64,000 nt of DNA, taken from contig NC_070618.1 in NCBI RefSeq assembly GCF_027172205.1, positions 9,368,001 through 9,432,000 of the forward strand, in the 5' to 3' direction. The notes beneath the pieces are model-generated. The model made no database searches. It had not been told where the DNA came from and saw nothing but the letters and a program-made list of their open reading frames with translations. The stretch's first letter is position 1; the number at the start of each line of letters is the position of its first letter. Positions 24,058 through 35,338 of this stretch are shown here, in pieces. The position numbers and the translations under genes are program-made. This DNA comes from Podarcis raffonei. Taxonomy: Eukaryota > Chordata > Lepidosauria > Squamata > Lacertidae.

Positions 24058-25035
24058 ATGGAGAGGGGTAACCATACTTCATCTGGCGGAACTATGGAAT
24101 TCCTGCTCCTCGGATTCTCTGACTTGCTCCTGCTGAGATCCTTCCTCTTTTACATCTTCCTCATGGTGCATGTGGTCACCCTTGCAGGAAATCTCCTCAT
24201 CCTCCTGGCAGTGGCTGCCGAACCCTCCCGCCCGCCTATGCTCTTTTTCCTTTGCCAGCTCTCTGCCATCGAGCTCTGTTACACCCTCGTCATTGTTCCC
24301 AAGACGTTGGCTGACCTGCCCAGCCCAGGGGCGAGCACCATTTCCTTTGTGGGGTGCGCGACCCAAATGCATTTCTTTGTGGCCCTGGGCGGTGCTGAAT
24401 GCTTCCTCCTTGCAGCCATGTCGTACGATCGCTACGTGGCCATCTGCCGGCCCCTGCACTACATGACAATGATGAGCCAGGGTGTCTGCCTTCAGCTTGC
24501 TATCGTCTGCTGCCTTGGGGGCTTTGTGGTCTCCCTGGGCCTCACCGTGGCTGTCTTCCGCCTGCCTTTCTGCAACTCCCGACGCATTGACCATTTCTTT
24601 TGCGATGTCCCTGCCATGCTCCACCTGGCCTGCACAAAGAGCTATGTCAGTGAGCTACCCCTCCTTGCAGCCTGCGTGATCCTCCTCCTGTTCCCCTTCC
24701 TTCTTATCCTCACGTCCTACACGTGCATCTCAATGGCTGTGATGCGCATCCGGGACTCAGCTGGCCGGGGCAAAGCCTTCTCCACTTGCGCCTCGCACCT
24801 GGCCGTCACAGTCTTACACTATGGCTGCGCCACCTTCATGTACGTCCGGCCCAAGTCCAGCTACATGCCAGACCGGGACAAGATGGTGTCTCTTGTCTAC
24901 ACCAACATCACCCCCTTGCTTTACCCTCTGATTTACAGTCTCAGGAACAAAGAAATTAAAGGAGCTGTGAGGAAGCTGCTGCAGAAAACGTTAGCTCAGC
25001 CACACTGCAACACCTTCAAGGGCAGGCTTGCGTAA
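24058..25035 (+). CDS. Olfactory receptor, class II, OR10-like (intact)
   Basis: A 325-residue seven-transmembrane odorant receptor frame without breaks. Landmarks: N-glycosylation site N5-H-T, GN in TM1 (44-45), RPPMLFF at 58-64 in place of the usual HTPMYFF, C100 and loop cysteines at 172/182/192, MSYDRYVAICRPLHY at 121-135, FSTCASH at 241-247, and PLLYPLIYSLRN at 286-297. GGAECFLLAAMSYDRY and DHFFCDVPAMLHLAC recall family 10 receptors; the subfamily is inference. A second in-frame ATG lies at residue 13, but the first keeps the glycosylation site. A candidate 5' UTR acceptor ends in CTGCAG at 24039. The coding sequence is much more GC-rich than its surroundings, which also opens long antisense frames that are only shadows. 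A palindromic element ends about 120 bp upstream and a solo LTR starts 22 bp after the stop. Confidence 0.93.
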   Translation: MERGNHTSSGGTMEFLLLGFSDLLLLRSFLFYIFLMVHVVTLAGNLLILLAVAAEPSRPPMLFFLCQLSAIELCYTLVIVPKTLADLPSPGASTISFVGCATQMHFFVALGGAECFLLAAMSYDRYVAICRPLHYMTMMSQGVCLQLAIVCCLGGFVVSLGLTVAVFRLPFCNSRRIDHFFCDVPAMLHLACTKSYVSELPLLAACVILLLFPFLLILTSYTCISMAVMRIRDSAGRGKAFSTCASHLAVTVLHYGCATFMYVRPKSSYMPDRDKMVSLVYTNITPLLYPLIYSLRNKEIKGAVRKLLQKTLAQPHCNTFKGRLA

Positions 25036-25057
25036 TTTGTAGGCCATGCAGCTATAT

Positions 25058-25649
25058 TGTCAGGGGCTGGAGGTCAGCAATGTGCAGGTCAGCAATGAAG
25101 CAGCCAGTGTCAGTGAAGTTAACTCTTTATTCAAGGAAACCAAAACAGCTCAGGTCTAGTGATTGCTGCAGCTCTTCCCAGTAGGTCTTGCTCAGATGAG
25201 GCAGTTGCAAGGACAGAAGGTCCTCGCCTTCCCACCACTTCTACAACTCCACCCCTGGTTCCTTTCCCAGCAACCTGAGGCTCCTTTGTCTTGTCTCTCT
25301 TTGCTCCACTCTTTTCATTCCTCTTCAGGTTCTGGGAGACCAGAGGGGAGGGCAGCTGGTCACAGCAGGAGGGAAGGGGGACTCCCTGGCTTCTTCAGCA
25401 GCCTGCCTCATCTCTGCCCCTCGGTCCCCCTTCTCACCAGTCTTTGCTTCTGCCTCTCATTCTGGACTGCTCTCTGCAACAGACTCTTCCTGCTCACTAA
25501 ACCCTGTTCCTTCTTCAGCTTCTGACACTTCCGCCTCTCTGTCCGCTCCCTCTTCTTCCTCTGATGACTCATTGTCATCCTACCACCAATCCCCTGGGGG
25601 TTCCCCAGCAGGTACCTCCCACTACTCTGCATCCAGTGAGTCCAGGACA
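25058..25649 (-). mobile_element. Solo LTR, retrovirus-like/LTR retroelement fossil, 592 bp
   Basis: TG...CA-bounded block (TGTCAGGGGCTGG to CCAGGACA) flanked by the 5-bp duplication TATAT (25053-25057 and 25650-25654). On the minus strand AATAAA near 25119 fits an LTR polyadenylation signal. No internal region remains. It starts 22 bp after the OR10-like stop codon, in opposite orientation. Confidence 0.75.
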
Positions 25650-25879
25650 TATATGCAGCTCAGAAGCCATTAGCAGTGATGCTTGCTATATGGTATAAAT
25701 TGTAAGGAAGGAAGGAAGGAAAGTAGACATAAATGGTGCCACTGTCCCTCGTCCCTCCCCCCTCCAGCCAATACTTGGTGACCCTCCTGTCTTTGCTGCC
25801 TGCCTGGGACTGCAAAAACAAGGGCAGCATCAAATATTTGGTCAGACAATACAAGACTGGTGGATTGAATTCATCTTAA

Positions 25880-26226
25880 GGTAAAGGTAAAGGGACCCCT
25901 GACCATTAGGTCCAGTCGTGGCCGACTCTGGGGTTGCGGCGCTCATCTCGCTTTATTGGCCGAGGGAGCCGGCGTACAGCTTCCGGGTCATGTGGCCAGC
26001 ATGACTAAGCCGCTTCTGGCAAACCAGAGCAGCGCACGGAAAAGCCGTTTACCTTCCCGCCGGAGCGGTACCTATTTATCTGCTTGCACTGGCGTGCTTT
26101 CAAACTGCTAGGTTGGCAGGAGCAGGGACCCAGCAGCGGGAGCTCACCCCGTCACGGGGATTCGAACCGCCGACCTGATTGGCAAGTCCTAGGCTCTGTA
26201 GTTTAACCCACAGCACCACCCGTGTA
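25880..26226 (-). mobile_element. Sauria-type SINE
   Basis: Antisense copy with GGTAAAGGTAAAGGGACCCC tail complement and tRNA-like head near 26150-26220. Confidence 0.93.
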
Positions 26227-26769
26227 GGTCACAATATGTGCAGGGCCCCTCAAGAGCGCAGTATGCAACAAATGTTTCCTATTAGAATAGCTGGAATCCT
26301 GTGCATGCCTACTTGGAAGTAAGCCCCACTAGGTTCAGTGGAAGTCACTCCCAGATTTGTGGGTATAGGACTGCAGCTTAAGTGGCTGGAGACAGAAGAT
26401 AGTTTTTTAAGAAAGTTGGAAGTGGCTTGAGATGGGTACCACTTCTCACAGTGTGCATGTTTATTTCTTCTGTCCCATTGTGCCAAATAGGTTTGACAGA
26501 TTTGGGAAAGGAAAAACAAACACCTGCAAGAACTGTTCACCAGAGGGAAAAGTTGGGTGATAGAACACAGGGCTATTTGTTCATTCATTCCTTAGTTTAT
26601 ATACTAGCCATCAGTGGAGCTCCCAGAATGGTTAACAAAAATAAGAGAAACTAAATAAATAAAACATAATGTGTTGGGAAATAAACAAAAATACATGAAA
26701 AAACCGGGGGTGGGGGTGGTGCATTTCCCTGGTGCCAAAAATATTACAATGTTGGTGCCAGGTGGGCCT

Positions 26770-27055
26770 TTCTGGGGAGAGAATTCCACAAATCGGGCAC
26801 CACCACTGAGAAAGTACCGTCCCAAATCACCATTCCCCTTATCTTAGCTGATGGGGTTACTTGGAGAAAAGCATCCAAAGATGACCTCATAAATAGAAAT
26901 ATATGGAAACAGGCATTCAGCCATAGAGGGCTTTAAAGGTAAACACAAAGACTTTGAATTGTGCCTGGAAATGAGCTGGAGACCAGTGAAGGTCTTTCAA
27001 GTACTGGCAAGGCATGTTCCCACTGACCGGTAACTGCATTTTGAATGAATTAAAA
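26770..27055 (+). repeat. Old LINE-type 3' fragment
   Basis: GAGAATTCCACAAATCGGGC...AGGGCTTTAAAGGTAAACAC...TTGAATTGTGCCTGGAAA matches a common reptile interspersed repeat pattern (CR1/L2 clade, from memory). Limits approximate. Confidence 0.45.
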
Positions 27056-27066
27056 TTTCCAAAATA

Positions 27067-27300
27067 CAGTGGTACCTCAGGTTAAGAACTTAATTCGTTC
27101 CAGAGGTCCGTTCTTAACCGGAAACTGTTCTTAACCTGAGGTACCTCAGGTTAATAAGGTACCTTTAGCTAATGGGGCCTCCCGCTGCCGCTGCCACGCA
27201 ATTTCTGTTCTCATCCTGAAGCAAAATTCTTAACCCGAGGTACTATTTCTGGGTTAGCGGAGTCTGTAACCTGAAGCGTCTGTAACCCGAGGTACCACTG
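27067..27300 (+). mobile_element. Tigger-like miniature element, copy 3
   Basis: CAGTGGTACCTCAGG...CGAGGTACCACTG with TA flanks. Confidence 0.9.
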
Positions 27301-27406
27301 TACAGCCCTACACATAACACATTACAGTGGTCAATCACAGCATGGGTAACTGTTGCTACTAGGAGCCTTCAGCTCTCTGGTAAAACTCTTGTCTTTCTTC
27401 AGCTGT

Positions 27407-27425
27407 TTATTATTATTATTATTAT

Positions 27426-27456
<31 letters not shown>
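27407..27456. repeat. (ATT)n followed by (AGT)n microsatellite
   Basis: TTATTATTATT passing into TAGTAGTAG. Confidence 0.9.
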
Positions 27457-27457
<1 letters not shown>

Positions 27458-27498
27458 CTTTTTTCCTAAAAAAATATGTTTAGGGGTACTCTCATTTA

Positions 27499-27860
27499 GA
27501 GGGGACGTGGGTGGCACTGTGGGTTAAACCACAGAGCCTAGGACTTGCTGATGAGAAGGTCGGTGGTTCGAAACCCCGCAACGGGGTGAGCTCCCATTGC
27601 TCGGTCCCTGCTCCTGCCAGCCTAGCAGTTCGAAAGCACGTCAAAGTGCAAGTAGATAAATAGGTACCGCTCCAGCGGGAAGGTAAATGGCGTTTCCGTG
27701 TGCTGCTCTGGTTCTCCAGAAGCGGCTTAGTCATGCTGGCCACATGACCCGTAAGCTGTACGCCGGCACCCTCGGCCAATAAAGCGAGATGAACGCCGCA
27801 ACCCCAGAGTCGGTCACGACTGGACCTAATGGTCAGGGGTCCCTTTACCTTTACCTTTTT
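27499..27860 (+). mobile_element. Sauria-type SINE
   Basis: Full-length; flanking duplication ACTCTCATTT on both sides. Confidence 0.95.
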
Positions 27861-28236
27861 ACTCTCATTTTCCTACTCATATTGAAATACTGCCCCTCAA
27901 TGAGGCCAAACTTAGATTCACAAAATGTTTAGGGGTATGCGTACCCCTCCGTCCCCCCAGAAAAAAGCACTGATGATTATTATTAAAAAATAAATTTATT
28001 TCTCACCCACCCTCCCAAAGGAGCCCATGGCAGCAGTATTGCTGGACACAGAAACACTTAGCTAAGTGAAGAATGACCCAAACTGCCTGGAAGCACATTG
28101 TGGTCAATCTGTACCAATCACATTCCAAGATAAGAGTCTGAAGCTCTATTTTATGAGCCAGAACAGGAACCCCCTGAATTTTCTTTTTTTTAAAAAACAA
28201 CAACAAAACCATTTGAATTTCAGCAAAAAGAAATTA

Positions 28237-28405
28237 CCGTATTTTTTGCACCATAACACTCACTTTTTTCCTCCTAGAAAGTAAGGGGAAATGTCTGTGC
28301 GTGTTATGGAGGGAATGCCTACGGGTGGCATGCCTACGGATTTTCCTCCTCTAAAAACTACGTGCGTGTTATGGTCGGGTGCGTGTTATAGAGCGAAAAA
28401 TACGG
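28237..28405. mobile_element. TA-flanked inverted-repeat element (CCGTATTTTTCGC family), copy 3
   Basis: CCGTATTTTTTGCACCATAA...GAGCGAAAAATACGG, TA flanks; the shortest copy (169 bp). Confidence 0.85.
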
Positions 28406-29907
28406 TATGTGGCAACTAGCCACCTAGGAGAGATTTCATATGCCTGTGGGTTAACTAACTAGAAACCAGGGCTGGATCTAGACCCATCAAAGACTTGTTT
28501 CAGTTAAACATGTTGCAAACTCTATATGAGAAATTGGGTTAGCAAAAGTGGAACTCCACAGCGCCATCTGGTGTCACAGTGTTAGAATGCATAAACAACG
28601 CATATAAAGTGCTTTTTCTTTGCCAGTGTAGCTGAATCCCAGTAACAGAATTATGTGGACGTCTATATAAAACTAGGCATTGGGGGGGGGAGGAGTTCTC
28701 ACTCATTGATGATTTAGTTGTTGGCAGACCTCTCAAAGTATGATGCAGCTACTCGCCTAGGAAAAGTAAAAAAGGAAATGTACATTATCTGGGCTTATTA
28801 GCCCAGGAACGTAGACCCCAGCATTGACATACAGAAACAGAAAGAAAACATCTTCAGAAATAAGGTAATTATCATATGACCTTCAGATATCATAATTTCA
28901 CACATATAATGCAGGAAAGGGAGTGTTGGCTTGTTCTGCATGTGACAATGAAGGCCGAAGGTACAGAGTTTGAATAACCCCCACAGAAATTGCAACGCAG
29001 CTGCCTATTTTCATGCACAAAGCCCAACCTATTCTGGCCATGCAGATGTGGAAGTTATAGAATCTGCAGGAATCCACTGAAAACAGGAAATGTCAGTAGA
29101 AGTCCACAAGGAGGCACACAAAAGCCACTTTTCTGAATACAAATCCTGTTCATTTGCATTTCGTTTACTAAAAATGGCAACAGTTTTAGTTTCATTTCTC
29201 CAGATTCTTTTCTTTAAGCTTTCCTCCCTTTATCTGACCTGCCTGCCTTCAGCTTTAGTTTCATTCACCTTCGTTTTGCTGTTAAGAAGGAGAACTGACT
29301 AAGATTGGTAAGTGACGTTGTTTTTATGGGGTGCAGCTGTCATAGTAACAGAAGGAGTAAGATAGACAAAATAACACTGAAACAATCAAATGTGCTGTCT
29401 TAACTTCTCTAGATAACTGCCTAAAATTAAATTATCACTATTTAATTACAAAAGGCACACACCCTAAGAACTGTAGAAAACTTCAATGAAGGGATAATTA
29501 TGTGATGCTAAATGGGCAAATATGTAAATTAAAAATGTTTTTAAAACTGCATCAGTGGAACTGCCCTTAATTAAAATGAAACTAGCTCACAGCTTATTAA
29601 ATCGCACAATACAGAAAATCATAATGGAAACATGACAGGCAGAAACCAGAAAGAACCAGGCCTAAGATGCCTCTTGTCGCAAACATAGAGTGCTGGACAG
29701 GTGATTGGTCTCATTTTGGTTGACAGGACCCCTTTGACACTTCCTTAGAGGAAGGGAACAAACTACCAGTGCCATCGCTGCTAAGGCAGAGGCAAAAGAA
29801 AGAGGGAGCGTGGGAGAGAGAGGTAGAGAAATGGAGGTGGTAGCAGCAGTGGGGAAGAGGAAAAAGTGGTTGGTTGATGGAGGGGCACAATCTCTGGCTG
29901 TGTACAC
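28406..29907. other. No gene recognised
   Basis: Includes a short hydrophobic frame (29174-29302, MATVLVSFLQ...) closed by a stop shortly before GTAAGT at 29308; it does not fit as a signal-peptide exon. Confidence 0.4.
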
Positions 29908-30064
29908 TACCTTTAAAGCACATTTGAAGCACATAATTCCCCTCAAAGACTTCTGGGCACTGTAGTTCATTATGGGTTGCTGGGAATTGTCACTCTGTGA
30001 GGGATAAACTACAGTGCCCATAATTCTTTGAGGAGAAATAAGTGCCCTGAGTGTGCTTTAAAGG
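29908..30064. mobile_element. Hairpin miniature element (TTTAAAGCACA arms)
   Basis: TTTAAAGCACA...CTGGGCACTGTAGTT pairs with AACTACAGTGCCCAT...TGTGCTTTAAA; near-perfect palindrome. Confidence 0.75.
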
Positions 30065-31623
30065 GATGGACTGTTCACAGTCTGTGATGTTGTGTCCTCT
30101 TCCCAAAAGTAATATTCCTCACGAAAAGTGTGAGCAGAGGATACCTCTTGTAATAAGTTTTATTCCCACAGTGCACTTTGCTTATTTGCAAGCTCTGAGG
30201 GCTTTCAAAGCATCTCTTTATTCTCCCAGCTGCGCCATTAGCTCTGGGATGGTATAAGGAAATGGTTTTTGTGTCTGATGCCATTAGCGTGCTGGTATTT
30301 CTGCATTTCTGTAGAGATAAGTTATACTATTCTACCTGCCCTGAGTAATTACCAATTACCTGCCCTGGGACCTGCTGGTGAAGGGAGGGTAAGAAACTTA
30401 ATAATAATAATAGTAATAGTAATGATAGTTGCTGCTGCTGTTTTGCCACACATTCGCTCCGTTTGTTGGAATCCTTTTGTAGCTCCTCACAAGTTTAAAC
30501 TCGTTCCGACTCAATCTGCGCAAACATTAACAGTCAAGGCAGAGAAAGGGGAAGAGGGCGGTGGTGGTGGGAAATTTGGAAAGCCCCAAAGTCTGCGGTT
30601 TGTAAACATATTAGGCAACTCCGTGAATTATTTTTACAGAGAATATCAGGCATGGAGTGCATTATGGATCAGTACCCTGGCAGGGCGATTGGGGGTGCTT
30701 TAGCCCACCCCACCCCCAAAAAACCCCACACACTCATTGCATTCCACCAGACTGGTGGCAATGGAAGTTTTCCTGTCAATCCAGATGGGAACCAGGGTGG
30801 AGAAACAAAGGCTAAGATCTGCCTAGCCTTCCCCCAGGGTCCTGATCCGGATTGGGGGCCTCACGCATGTTGTTTAGTCAACAATAATTGCTGGTTGCAT
30901 GAATGGTGGTGACACGTTTAATTTGGCCCTGGACAGCGATGCTGGAGGCATTAGGCAGACTTAATTGAATTAGACTCTACTAGGTGCAAAACAGATTTCT
31001 TGTTGTGTTGAGTGCTGCCGAAACAAAGAAACAGTAATGGAAAGTATAAACAGACTCTAGTGACTTGAATCTGTAGCCAGCGTTAACAGGAACACACAAT
31101 TCCCTCAGAATAAAAGCGAAACACGGTTTCTCCAGCAAGGCTGGAGACTAGTTTTAGCAAGAGAAAATATGTGGGGAAGACCCACCACTGGACAGAACAA
31201 ATCATGATGGTGGCAGCCATCTTTGTTCAGGTGTTTGCTGCATCCACACACAAAGCGGCGCGGGAACATGTGGGGAATAATGTTTACTTGAAAAGGTGCA
31301 CAGGGGAAGAGAGCTGAACTTTCCCCTTTTCCCCGGTATCGCATCTCCCCATACTTCGCCATCTTGAAGGATTTTTATCATAGCATTTTTTCCACTAATA
31401 AATTGCTCTCCATGACTTTTGTTCAGACAAAAAAACTGGAGGGAAACAAAGTACACAAATACTTTGTACGCCTTTGGAATCCTTTCATTGTGGCTGGTGG
31501 TATTCAACACTGTAAGACAGGACACACAGAGAGAACAGTGCCAACACATGCTGATAAATGGTAATCATACCACATTTAAGGAAACGTGCCCTTATTCCTG
31601 ACTCAGGTCCCATCTTCACTATA
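30065..31623. other. No gene recognised
   Basis: Only short AT-rich repeats (for example near 30400); no exon or element I can support. Confidence 0.45.
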
Positions 31624-31865
31624 CAGTGGTACCTCGGGTTAAGAACTTAATTCGTTCTGGAGGTCTATTCTTAACCTGAAACTGTTCTTAACCTGAAGCA
31701 CCACTTTACCTAATGGGGCCTCCCGCTGCCGCTGCACCGCCAGAGCACAATTTCTGTTCTCATCCTGAAGCAAAGTTCTTAACCCGAGGTAATATTTCTG
31801 GGTTAGCGGAGTCTGTAACCTGAAGTGTATGTAACCTGAAGCGTATGTAACCCGAGTTACCACTG
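31624..31865 (+). mobile_element. Tigger-like miniature element, copy 4
   Basis: CAGTGGTACCTCGGGTTAAG...CGAGTTACCACTG, TA flanks. Confidence 0.92.
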
Positions 31866-32150
31866 TACATTTGAAGCAGTATCGCACCACTTTAAACAGT
31901 TACGGCTTTCCCCAAGGAATCCCAGGAACCACAGTTTAAGGACGCTGACAGTTGTTAGGAAACTACTGTTCTCTTCACAGCTACAATTCCCAGAGCTCCC
32001 TGGGAAGAGGGATTGATTGTTAATCCACTCTGGGAATAGGGGGTCTCCTAACAACTTGCAGCTCCCAGGATTCTTTGAGAGAAGTCATTGCCGCTTAAAG
32101 CTGTGTGATACAGCTTTAAAGTTATTATGCAGGTGGGATGTAGATTGCAT
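31866..32150. mobile_element. Hairpin miniature element related to 44065-44365
   Basis: GAAGCAGTATCGCACCACTTTAAA... with internal CAATTCCCAGAG, CCTAACAACT and CCCAGGATTCTTTGAG motifs in inverted order; same family as 44065. Copy 4 of the Tigger-like family abuts its left end. Confidence 0.6.
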
Positions 32151-32221
32151 CACTGTCAAGAGCACGAAGGAGGCATATTCTTTAGAGAGGAGTAATACCT
32201 ATAGAGGCCATTGTCAATGTA

Positions 32222-32463
32222 CAGTGGTACCTCGGGTTACATACGCTTCAGGTTACATACGCTTCAGGTTACAGACTCCGCTAACCCAGAAATAGTGCTT
32301 CAGGTTAAGAACTTTGCTTCAGGATGAGAACAGAAATCTTGCTCCAGCAGCGCGGCAGCAGCAGGAGGCCCCATTAGCTAAAGTGGTGCTTCAGGTTAAG
32401 AACAGTTTCAGGTTAAGTACGGACCTCCAGAACGAATTAAGTACTTAACCTGAGGTACCACTG
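32222..32463 (-). mobile_element. Tigger-like miniature element, copy 5
   Basis: Reverse orientation (CAGTGGTACCTCGGGTTACA first), TA flanks. Confidence 0.92.
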
Positions 32464-32700
32464 TACAAGTCTTTGGAGCATTATTTGGACACTGAGATGT
32501 GGTGCAGTGGAAAGATCCTTTATGTTCTGAAAAATATACGTTTCTCTCTTTTGCAGATCTTTGCCAGCGACTTGCCGGTGTTTGAGAAGAAACATCCCTC
32601 AGAAAATGGGTATGATCTCATGTTGCACTTTCTAAATGCCTTGATTTTAAAACATTCTGCCTCCAGGGAACTCATGGGTGCTGAAGAGGACTTTGGAGTA

Positions 32701-32932
32701 CAATAGTACCTCAGGTTTAACAACTTAATTCGTTCTGGAGGTCTGTTCTTAACCTGAAACTGTACTTAACCTGATGCACCACTTTAGCTAATGGGGCCTC
32801 CTGCTGCTGCCACGCAATTTCTGTTCTCATCCTGAAGCAAAGTTCTTAACCCGAGGTACTGTTTCTGGGTTAGGGGAGTCTGTAACCTGAAGCATATGTA
32901 ACCTGAAGTGTATGTAACCCGAGGTACCACTG
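32701..32932 (+). mobile_element. Tigger-like miniature element, copy 6
   Basis: The left end has drifted (CAATAGTACCTCAGG); right end CGAGGTACCACTG; TA flanks. Confidence 0.85.
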
Positions 32933-32940
32933 TATGTTCT

Positions 32941-33074
32941 AAAACAAGATTTGGGAAACTGTGGTCCTCTTTGATGTTGCTAGACTCTCATCAGCCTCAG
33001 ACAGCATGGCGAATGGTCAGGGATGGTGAAAGTTGTAGCCAAGCAACAGCTGAAGGGCTGCAGGTTCTGCAACC
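32941..33074. mobile_element. Palindromic hAT-like miniature element
   Basis: GGGAAACTGTGGTCCTC...CAGCATGGCGAATGGTCAGG...TTGTAGCC...GGGCTGCAGGTTCTGC; partner pieces at 9240-9325 and 18200-18262. Confidence 0.6.
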
Positions 33075-33236
33075 ATCTTTAATTTACCCAGTCCTTTTAC
33101 ATATATTTACATATTTTTATTCCCCAAAGGATTCTTAATTCTCAACATGTTTCAAACACCAGTCTTTCTGTTCTGACATTTAAAAAAATGGGCTGTTCTA
33201 ACTTGCTAAGAATTAGAGACGTACTATCTGTAAAAA

Positions 33237-33606
33237 CAAGGGGTAGGTAACCTGAAGCCTTCCAGATATTGTTGAAGTACAGTGGTACCTCGGGGTACAT
33301 ACGCTTCAGGTTACAGACTCCGCTAACCCAGAAATAGTACCTCGGGTTAAGAACTTTGCTTCAGGATGAGAACAGAAATCGTGCTCCGGCGGCGCGGTGG
33401 CAGCGGGAGGCCCCATTAGCTAAAGTGGTGCTTCAGGTTAAGAACAGTTTCTGGTTAAGTACGGACCTCCGGAACGAATTAAGTTCTTAACCTAAGGTAC
33501 CCCTGTATACTGACTCCTGTCAGATGCAACCAGTGTGGCGAACAGCAAGGGAAGATGGGAGTTGTATTCCAAAAACATGTGGAGACCCACAGATTAGGTA
33601 CCCCTG
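33237..33606. mobile_element. Palindromic hAT-like miniature element, interrupted
   Basis: Left part 33237-33279 (AGGGGTAGGTAACCTGAAGC) and right part 33506-33606 (ending GATTAGGTACCCCTG) are the two ends of one element, separated by Tigger-like copy 7. Confidence 0.7.
33280..33505 (-). mobile_element. Tigger-like miniature element, copy 7
   Basis: Reverse orientation with TA flanks, sitting inside the hAT-like element. Confidence 0.9.
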
Positions 33607-34032
33607 TATAAGAAAGAAGACAGTTTCAATGAATCATAGAATTTGTAGAGTTGGAAAAAACAGGGATGTTGTGAAGCCACATAATCTTCTACAACCCTTT
33701 TCAAGGAAAAGCCCTGCAAGAGAATTAAACGGTGATGAACATGTTGGAACATGCTGGGGCTTCTTCCAGCTAAGTTCACATTTGATATTTCAAACGTATA
33801 AATATTTCAAATGAATGAACCTGTGTTTCAGATTGTCAGTCTGCCCACTCAAATACTAGTTGCGAAATGAAGGAATGTGCACATGACCACTGAAATGGTT
33901 GCGTGGGACTGCCATTAAACAGGAGGAAGTGAGGTCCTCAAAAGAATTAAACATATTCTCCCTGCACTATCACAAATTCCTCTTCAGAGAAAAGTTCCAC
34001 TCTGCATAGAAGTGTACTCAGGTTGTATATTA

Positions 34033-34374
34033 AAGGTAAAGGGACCCCTGACCATTAGGTCCAGTCGTAGCTGACTCTGGGGTTGCGGCGCTCATCTCGC
34101 TTTATTGGCCGAGGGAGCCGACGTACAGCTTCCGGGTCATGTGGCCAGCATGACTAAGCCACTTCTGACGAACCAGAGCAGCGCACGGAAACGTCGTTTA
34201 CCTTCCTGCCAGAAGGTAATCTACTTGCACGTTGAGGTGCTTTCGAACTGCTAGGTTGGCAGGAGCAGGGACCGAGCAACGGGAGCTCACCCCGTCGCGG
34301 TGATTCGAACCGCCGACCTTCTGATCAGGAAGTCCTAGGCTCTGTGGTTTAACCCACAGCGCCACCTACGTCCC
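34033..34374 (-). mobile_element. Sauria-type SINE
   Basis: Antisense; flanked by CAGGTTGTATATTA on both sides. Confidence 0.95.
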
Positions 34375-34547
34375 TTCAGGTTGTATATTAGGAACACATT
34401 TATCAGAATAGTTGGTGTGGGAAATCAAAATTTTAGCATTCAGTACAAATCACTCTGGTACATTGGAGATCTGATTCTGATTCTATGCAAGTTCAGTGTC
34501 ACTTAATCACAAGGCAAATATATATAGGATTTGAAACAGCCTATATC

Positions 34548-35338
34548 AGGGATGTCCAACCAGTCGACCGTAATCACCAGGTAGATCCCCTGGTGATAGT
34601 GGTCAATCATGTTCGATCTTGGGCTCATTTGCGATCGTGGGGCGGGGGGAGCTGTTGAATGAATGTATCAAACCCTGGCCCCCTCGCTGTGTTTTTCTAT
34701 CATGCAAAATGGTTGTTCTTTTGCCGTCTTCTGCGGACAATTGGGAAAACAAAATTTGGAGTAATTGCTGCCTGCTTCTGTCTATGCTGAGCAATTTATG
34801 CTCTGCCCCCCTTAAATGCGGGTGGCGCTGTGGGTTAAACCACAGAACCTAGCACTTGCCGATCAGAAGGTCGGCGGTTCGGATCCCCGTGACGGAGTGA
34901 GCTCCCGTTGCTCGGTCTCTGCTCCTGCCAACCTAGCAGTTCGAAAGCATCTCAATGTGCAAGTAGATAAATAGGTACCGCTCCGGCGGAAAGGTAAACG
35001 TCGTTTCCGTGCGCTGCTCTGGTTCGCCAGAAGCGGCTTAGTCATGCTGGCCACATGACCTGGAAGCTGTACGCTGGCTCCCTCGGCCAATAAAGCGAGA
35101 TGAGCGCCGCAACCCCAGAGTCGGCCACGACTGGACCTAATGGTCAGGGGTCCCTTTACCTTTACCCCCTTAAAAAAAAAGTTCAACAACTTTGGCCTGC
35201 CCCCTAAAAAGCTCTATATCTCTGGTGTCTCCCCGCTAAAGAAAGGTCAACAACTCTTGCCTGGCCCCCCTAAAAAAAGCTCAGGAACTCTGGCCTACCC
35301 CCCCAAAGGGTAGATCACTGCCAGTTTTTTTATACTGG
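34548..35338. mobile_element. Possible hAT-type element interrupted by a SINE
   Basis: CAGGGATGTCCAACCAGTCGACC at the left and GGTAGATCACTGCCAG near the right resemble hAT ends. The middle has repeated AACTCTGGCCT...CCCCCTAAAAA units. The SINE at 34815 lies inside. No target duplication was confirmed. Confidence 0.4.
34815..35165 (+). mobile_element. Sauria-type SINE
   Basis: Sense copy; CCCCCTTA precedes and follows. Confidence 0.93.

Noticed and set aside
24079-24624. 181-codon antisense open frame
   Set aside because: It is the shadow of the GC-rich OR10-like coding sequence on the other strand and has no domain of its own.
29090-29302. Hydrophobic frame as the signal-peptide exon of the 35.9 kb gene
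   Set aside because: A stop codon closes the frame before the nearest donor-like GTAAGT.
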